From: Lasiodiplodia sp. COLG20
Lineage: Eukaryota > Ascomycota > Dothideomycetes > Botryosphaeriales > Botryosphaeriaceae
Reading direction: 5' to 3'
Assembly: GCA_009801085.1 (NCBI GenBank)
Contig: VNWV01000002.1
Coordinates: forward strand, 2,914,001 to 2,978,000
DNA length: 64,000 nucleotides
The stretch's first letter is position 1. The number at the start of each line of letters is the position of its first letter. The notes below the pieces were generated by a model. That model had not been told where the DNA came from, ran no database searches, and saw only the letters and a list, made by a program, of their open reading frames with translations. This document shows, piece after piece, positions 58,301-64,000 of this stretch. The translations under genes and the position numbers were made by a program.

Positions 58301-61300
58301 ATGTCGGCTGCACGACCCTCCAGGCGAGCGGCTGCGCGCCGCCAGACCATTGTCGAGTCCTCCGATTCCGACGAGCCCGCTGTTGAGCAACAGGACAGCG
58401 ATGAGGAAGAGTTCACGCCCGCGCCTGAGCCGGCTCCGCCCAAGAGCGCGCGTCGCCGCACAGCAGTGAGACGCGATAGCGATGATGTAGAATTCACTCC
58501 GGCCCCCAAGAGCGCCCGCCGCCGCAAAGCTTCGGAAGTGCCCATCACCCCGCGCACAATTCCCTCCAAGAAGGGCAAGACACGAGCCAGCGAGTCCGTC
58601 GAGCCCAGCGTCGCACCCAGCCCCGCCGAGAGTGCTGCCACCAGCGTCGTCGGCGACGATGACGACGAACATGAGGCACGCAAGCCGCCGAGGAAGATTG
58701 CTACTGCGCGCCGAGGCCGCCGCAATGTTCGCGAGAGCCGCAAAAGCAGAGCCTCCGTCGCTCCCGATGTAATACAACAATTCCCTCCCCTTTCCGCGTC
58801 CCGATCCACGGCCGAAGGCCCGTTGACGATGCGTCTTGCGGAAAATGCTAAATCGCCCCAAAAGGAGCAGGATTCCGAGCACGAATTGCGCCACAAATCG
58901 CCTCTCTCCGATATCACAAACGACGCCGATAAGTCTTTTAACAGAATGAAAGCCTCAGAACCGGATGCTACGCCCCGCCCGAAGTCCCCACAGCCTTTCG
59001 ACCCGGGAAACGTTGAGAACTCGACCGCGAAGAGCCCCACGCCCACTCCGCAAGAGAAGACACCAGTGCCCGAAGAAAAGACCCCGGTCCCTGAGGAAAA
59101 GACGCCAGTGCCTGAGCACAAGATTCCAGCGCCCGAGCAGAAAACACCCGCGCCTGAAGAGAAGACACCAACGGGTCCCACTCCTCGTACGGTTACACGG
59201 GTTGACGCCATGGATACACTGCTGGAGAGACCGATGGACATTGTGGCCAAGGCTAGAGCAGCTGCACAGCCCCTAGCACAAGAGCCAGAGCCTCCAAAGT
59301 CGCGCATTTGCATCACGTGGCTGAAACTTACCAACTTCAAGAGTTACGCAGGTAGACAAGAAGTCGGGCCATTCCACGCCTCGTTTTCCTCCGTCGTCGG
59401 CCCCAATGGCTCCGGAAAGTCCAATGTCATCGATTCTCTTCTTTTCGTGTTTGGTTTCAGGGCCAGCAAGATGAGACAAGGCAAACTCTCAGCCTTGATC
59501 CACAATTCAGCCCAGTTCCCGAATCTGGACTACTGTGAGGTCGAAGTTCACTTTCAGGAAGTGAAGGATCTGCCTGAGGGGGGCCACGAAGTCATTCCAG
59601 ACTTCAATCTGGTCATATCTCGCAGAGCTTTCAAAAACAACTCGAGCAAGTATTACATCAACGGCAAAGAGTCTAATTATACCGTCGTTACCACGCTGCT
59701 ACGCGATCGCGGCGTTGACCTTGACCATAAGCGTTTCCTGATCCTGCAAGGTGAAGTCGAGTCCATCGCACAGATGAAGCCCAAGGCCGCGAACGAGCAT
59801 GACGATGGTCTATTGGAATATCTCGAGGATATTATTGGCACGTCAAAGTACAAGACGCCCATCGAAGAGTCTGCTGCGCAGGTCGAGACGCTCAACGAGG
59901 TTTGCCAAGAGAAAAACAACAGAGTCCAGCACGTTGAGAAGGAGAAGGACAGTCTCGAGGACAAGAAGAACAAGGCCTTGGCGTACATTCGTGATGAGAA
60001 CGACCTTGCAAGCAAGCAATCTGCCCTGTACCAGATCTTCATCAACGACACAAATGACAACATCCAAGTTGCACAGGAAGCCATCAACGAGGCGCAAGCC
60101 TCGCTCAACGAAGAGCTGGAGAGGCACAAGGGAAGTGAGGAGGAGATCAAAGAGCTTGAAAAGCAGTACAAGACGGGTTCGAAGCAGTACAACGCGCTCG
60201 ACAAGCAGACCCAGGAGTTTTTGAAGGAGTTGGCGAAGCTGGATAAGGAGACGGTCAAATTCGAAGAAAAGAAGAAATTCTTGACCAACAAGGAGAAGAA
60301 ACTCCAGAAGACCCTCGAGACCAGCAAATTCGGCATCTCGGAAGCGGAAAGCACCATGAAAAAGTGCGCCGACGATATCGAACGAAACACGGCGGAGATC
60401 GCGGAGCTTGAGGAGAAGATGAGCGCAGAGGAAAAGGAACTGAACTCGATCCGAGAGAGCCTGAAGGGAAAGACTCAGAGTATTTCGGATGAGATTGCCA
60501 AGAAACAAAAGTCCTTGGAGCCCTGGAATGCGAAAATCAATGAGCAGCAGTCAGCCATGGCTGTTGCGCAGAGTGAGCTGGACATTCTGCGGGAGAAGGA
60601 AAACGAGGGCGCAAAGAAGATCGCGGACACGGAGGCCAGAATTGCCGGCCTGGAGGAGCAGAAGGCCACGAAGCTGAGCGAGCTTGAAGAATGTGAATCC
60701 GAGAAACGCGATACAGAAAAGGAGATCAAGAACGTCCAGAAGGAGATGGCAGTCCTTGGACAGGAGGAGCCCAAAGTCCGCTCCAAGCTATCCAGCGCCC
60801 GGCAGAAGGCCGACGAAGCAAGATCCAGTCTTTCTGCAACCCAGTCTCAGGGGAACGTCCTCACAGGGCTTACGCGCCTGCAGGAGTCTGGTAGAATCAA
60901 GGGTTTTCATGGTCGACTTGGCAATTTGGGCACGATTGACCAAAAGTACGATGTTGCCATCTCGACCGCTTGCCCAGCGCTGAATAACCTGGTGGTCGAT
61001 TCGGTCGAGGTTGGCCAACAGTGCATCGAATACCTTCGCAAGAACAACCTTGGGCGCGCGAACTTCATCTTGCTTGACAGGCTTCCGCAACGGGATCTTT
61101 CGGAGATCAATACGCCCGAGAACGTTCCTAGGCTTTTCGACCTGGTTCGGTCAAAGCACGATAAGTTCAAACCTGCTTTTTACAGCGTCATGCAGAACAC
61201 GCTTGTTGCACGCGATCTTCAGCAGGCGAATCGGATTGCGTACGGAGCTAAGAGATGGCGCGTCGTGACACTCGATGGCCAGCTTATTGACAAATCCGGT

Positions 61301-63060
61301 ACCATGAGTGGAGGTGGTACTAGGGTCGCAAAGGGTGCCATGTCCTCGAAGTTGGCTGCCGACGTGACGAAGGAACAGGTCGCCAAGCTAGAGGGAGACC
61401 GCGATGCAGTGGAACAGCAGTTCTCAGATCTCCAGGGAGCACTGAGAGAGGGCGAGAACATGTTGCGAGGGCTTAATGACAAGATACCGAAGCTGGAGAC
61501 GAAGGCTCAGAAGATTGCTCTAGAAGTTGAAAGCTACGACCGCAACATCGCCGATGCACAGCGACGCATCAAGGAGATCGCAGCCGAGCAGCAACCCTCC
61601 AAGTCGGACAAGGCTCGCATGGTCAGTCTTGAAAAGAGTATTGCCAGCATGGAGAAGGAGGTGGCCAAACTTCACGCGGAAACTTCAAGTGTTGAAGAGG
61701 AAATCAAAGCTCTTCAGGACAAGATCATGGAGATCGGCGGTATTAAGCTGCGCACACAAAAGGCCAAGGTCGACGGCTTGAAAGAGCAGATCGACACGCT
61801 CAACGAGGAAATGTCTTCAGCAGAGGTGAACAGAGCGAAGGCTCAGAAGCAAAGGACAAAGCATGAGAAGGCTCTTGTGGAGGCGGAAAAGGAGCTCGAG
61901 AAGGCGGCGGCCGAGATGGAGAAAGTGGAAGAAGACATGCGTGCTCAGAGACGGGATTCGGGCGGTTCAAGACAGCAGGCAGAGGAGGCGCAGGAGGCCC
62001 TTGAAGAGAAGAAGGAGGAATTGCAGGCTCTCAAGGCCGATCTGGATGCGAAGACTGCGGAGCTTAATGAGACGCGCGGTATCGAAATCGAGATGCGCAA
62101 CCAGCTCGAAGAACACCAAAAGACACTGAAGGAGAACCAAATGAAGCTGAAGCACTGGGAAGAGAAGCTCAGCAAGCTCTCCCTCACGAACGTCAGCGAC
62201 CTGGGCGAGGAGCAAGAAGTTGAGGCCCTGCCAACTTACACCAAGGACGAACTCGAGGATATGGACAAAGGCCAACTCAAACGCGAGATAGCCGCGCTGG
62301 AGGAGAAGACACAGAACGTCCAGGTTGAGCTTGGTGTCCTTGGCGAATATCGGCGCCGTGTCGAGGAACATGCTGCTCGTAGCGCTGACCTCGCCACTGC
62401 CGTGACGGAGCGCGACGCCGCCAAAAAGCGGTGCGATGAGCTGCGTCGGCTGCGGCTGGAGGGCTTCATGGAAGGCTTCAGCACCATCTCGTTACGTCTC
62501 AAGGAGATGTACCAGATGATCACGATGGGCGGCAACGCCGAGCTCGAGCTCGTCGATTCGCTGGATCCCTTCTCGGAAGGCATATTGTTCAGCGTCATGC
62601 CGCCCAAGAAGAGCTGGAAGAACATTTCCAACCTTTCTGGTGGCGAGAAAACTCTTAGCAGTTTGGCTTTGGTGTTTGCACTTCACCACTACAAGCCAAC
62701 GCCGCTCTACGTGATGGATGAGATCGACGCGGCTTTGGATTTCAGAAACGTAAGCTCTTTCCCCCGGTCAGCAAATTCCATTCGACGTTACTAATGTGAC
62801 CCAATGCAGGTTTCCATCGTTGCCAGCTACATCAAGGAGCGGACTAAGAACGCGCAGTTTGTGGTCATCTCGCTGCGAAACAACATGTTCGAGCTTGCAT
62901 CACGCTTGGTCGGCGTCTACAAGGTCAACCACATGGTAAGTCGCCAAAAGGATTTTCATTTGCATTACTGGAAGTACGTTTGGCTAACGCTGCGCGACGT
63001 ACTTAGACGAAGAGTGTCACAGTCGAAAACAAAGATTACATCATTCCCATTAGAAGTTAA
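58301..63060 (+). CDS. SMC4: Condensin core ATPase Smc4
   Basis: SMC subunit of condensin, which with Smc2 compacts mitotic chromosomes. Three exons, 58301-62749, 62810-62935, 63007-63060, all phase 0; 1,542 residues. The first ~330 residues are disordered, with basic RRR clusters, acidic runs and six copies of a PVPEEKT-type heptad. The head then follows: ICITWLKLTNFKSYAGRQEV, Walker A GPNGSGKSN at about 367-375. Coiled coil runs to the hinge (about 865-1035; GFHGRLGNLGTIDQKYDVAI), then coiled coil again. C-terminal head: signature LSGGEKTLSSLALVFALHHY near 1445, Walker B PLYVMDEIDAALDFRN, and the last two exons with FVVISLRNNMFELASRLVGV. Start at 58301 (MSAARPSRR) follows a short leader. 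Confidence 0.96.
59042..59167 (+). repeat. Six 21-bp in-frame repeats in SMC4
   Basis: Six consecutive 21-bp units encode PTPQEKT, PVPEEKT, PVPEEKT, PVPEHKI, PAPEQKT and PAPEEKT. The unit keeps frame, so copy-number change would alter only tail length. Confidence 0.9.
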
Positions 63061-63448
63061 ATTTTCTTTGGTTACGTGTTTTTCCGTTTGGAGTGGATTA
63101 TTGGTTGGGTGTTCGGGACCGGCTGATGGCTGGTGGAAGCATGGGAATGCGGTGTCGGGTGCAACAAGGTGGTGAACGGCGTTTGGGCACACCGGGAACG
63201 GAAGACGGCTGGGAGGGCAACGTGCCAACGTCATGACGCTGCTGTACATTGGGGGCAAGCGAGCAGGTACATGGCCTGGATTGATAGGCACTACCATTAC
63301 GGTCTAAATGAAAATACCAACTCCTATGCTTCTAAGACATGCTTACCAGAAAAATGAAGGCCTCCAAATGCGGGGTATATCTACAGTCGCCAAAGCAGCA
63401 AGCCTTTCCCGGATGGCAGCCCATGCTGGAAGAAAGCGGATCATCGGT
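63061..63448. other. Convergent intergenic region
   Basis: 388 bp between the 3' ends of SMC4 (+) and the BTB-protein gene (-). Probably 3' UTRs; nothing else seen. Confidence 0.6.
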
Positions 63449-64000
63449 TCACTCGACGCAGGGCGGCGTCTCCATGTGCTCGTGGTAGTGCTGACACATG
63501 CTCTTCACCCAGGGCTTGCAGCTGGCCAGCTTGGCGGCATCGTCGCCGCACAGGGCCTTGCCGGTGGCGACGCAGGAGTTGCAGAAGGCGTAGCCGCAGG
63601 CCTCGCAGCGGTTGCCGCTCAGGCCGGGCTGCATGACGTCGCGGCAGGTCCAGCAGGCGCGCGTGGCAGACCAGGTGGCGGGCTTCCAGGCGACGAGGTC
63701 GTGGCGGCTGAGGCCCTGCAGCTCGGGCCGCTTGACGCGGACGACGAGCTCGCGCAGGAACTGCGGGTGCCACTCGTCCGGGTGCGAGGCCAGCAGCACG
63801 TCCGTCTTCTTGAAGGCGAACAGGTCGACGACGAGCTTGCGCAGCAGCGCCGTGTCGCGGATCTCGTCGTACAGCGTGACCGTGTCGCTGGGCGTGGGCA
63901 CGCTGTTGCTCTTCTCGGCCAGCGCCGCCACCCGGTCGACGACGGCGTTGCGCAGCGACTCGACCGACAGCCGGTCCGCGAGCCCGTACAGCGACAGCAG
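63449..64000 (-). CDS. BTB/POZ-type protein, C-terminal part (5' end outside window)
   Basis: 184 codons are visible, entering from the window end in frame and stopping at 63449. The start of the visible part, LLSLYGLADRLSVESLRNAV, is the typical helical end of fungal BTB/POZ proteins (YxLADKY...L). After it come DTVTLYDEIRDTALLRKLVV and a Cys-rich segment, CWTCRDVMQPG...CEACGYAFCNSC, with a later C and H residues (MCQHYHEH) that may bind zinc. BTB proteins of this group are common in filamentous ascomycetes and mostly uncharacterised; a Cul3-adaptor role is possible. The BTB fold itself lies beyond the window, so the family call rests on the C-terminal helices. Confidence 0.68.
   Translation of the reverse strand: MLSLYGLADRLSVESLRNAVVDRVAALAEKSNSVPTPSDTVTLYDEIRDTALLRKLVVDLFAFKKTDVLLASHPDEWHPQFLRELVVRVKRPELQGLSRHDLVAWKPATWSATRACWTCRDVMQPGLSGNRCEACGYAFCNSCVATGKALCGDDAAKLASCKPWVKSMCQHYHEHMETPPCVE

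Noticed and set aside
58231..59340. 369-codon open frame antisense to the SMC4 N-terminus
   Set aside because: Reads the complement of the repeat-rich SMC4 tail. Low-complexity Ser/Gly/Cys product, a shadow of the real gene.

Overview
The window is nuclear DNA of a filamentous ascomycete (Pezizomycotina). The evidence is many short spliceosomal introns (about 42-300 nt, GT-AG with CTGAC/CTAAC branch points), GC-rich coding sequence, small intergenic spaces and fungal gene families such as GRASP/Grh1, Gup1, Utp22, Tan1 and a Str2-type cystathionine gamma-synthase. The gene content and the LLxIPRELRDQI-type protein would fit a dothideomycete, but that is an inference. Exon structures below were built by hand from splice sites, reading phase and family similarity recalled from memory. 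No search was run.

Layout. 1-1206 (-): 3'-truncated C2H2 zinc-finger protein. 1207-5215: no supported gene. 5216-7560 (-) cystathionine gamma-synthase and 7767-11398 (+) Utp22 share a 206-bp divergent promoter. 12260-12743 (+): small secreted cysteine-containing protein. 13572-14811 (+): F-box-like protein of unknown role. 15566-16112 (-) mitoribosomal mL49 and 16395-area (+) eIF3e are divergent. 18435-19631 (+): Tan1, with two GC-AG introns. 20669-21855 (+): APH-like protein lacking a catalytic Asp. 21856-27505: about 5.6 kb without a supported gene. 27506-29512 (-) Cue3/ASCC2 and 29972-30368 (+) ribosomal protein uS10 are divergent. 31.2-32.5 kb: AT-rich, RIP-like island. 32544-33668 (-): metallo-beta-lactamase-fold protein. 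34989-36574 (+): two-ended zinc protein. 37151-38538 (-) GRASP and 38741-39796 (+) Tgs1 are divergent. 40637-44380 (+): TAF1. 46295-47497 (+): linker histone H1 with seven exons. 49169-52047 (+): PI4P 5-kinase Mss4. 53927-55970 (-) Gup1 and 56268-57916 (+) Arp4 are divergent. 58301-63060 (+): condensin Smc4. 63449-64000 (-): partial BTB/POZ protein.

How the genes relate. This is a core housekeeping segment and not a pathway cluster. It covers ribosome production and translation (Utp22, uS10, mL49, eIF3e, Tan1, Cue3), transcription and chromatin (TAF1, Arp4, H1, Smc4), RNA capping (Tgs1), membrane and secretory functions (GRASP, Mss4, Gup1) and methionine biosynthesis. Five gene pairs are head-to-head over roughly 200-460 bp. 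I saw no tRNA or rRNA gene, CRISPR array, intact transposon or secondary-metabolite cluster. I did not find a convincing undescribed system. The most unusual features are the paired GC-AG introns in TAN1, the probable pseudo-phosphotransferase, the micro-exons of H1 and the unplaced two-ended zinc protein.
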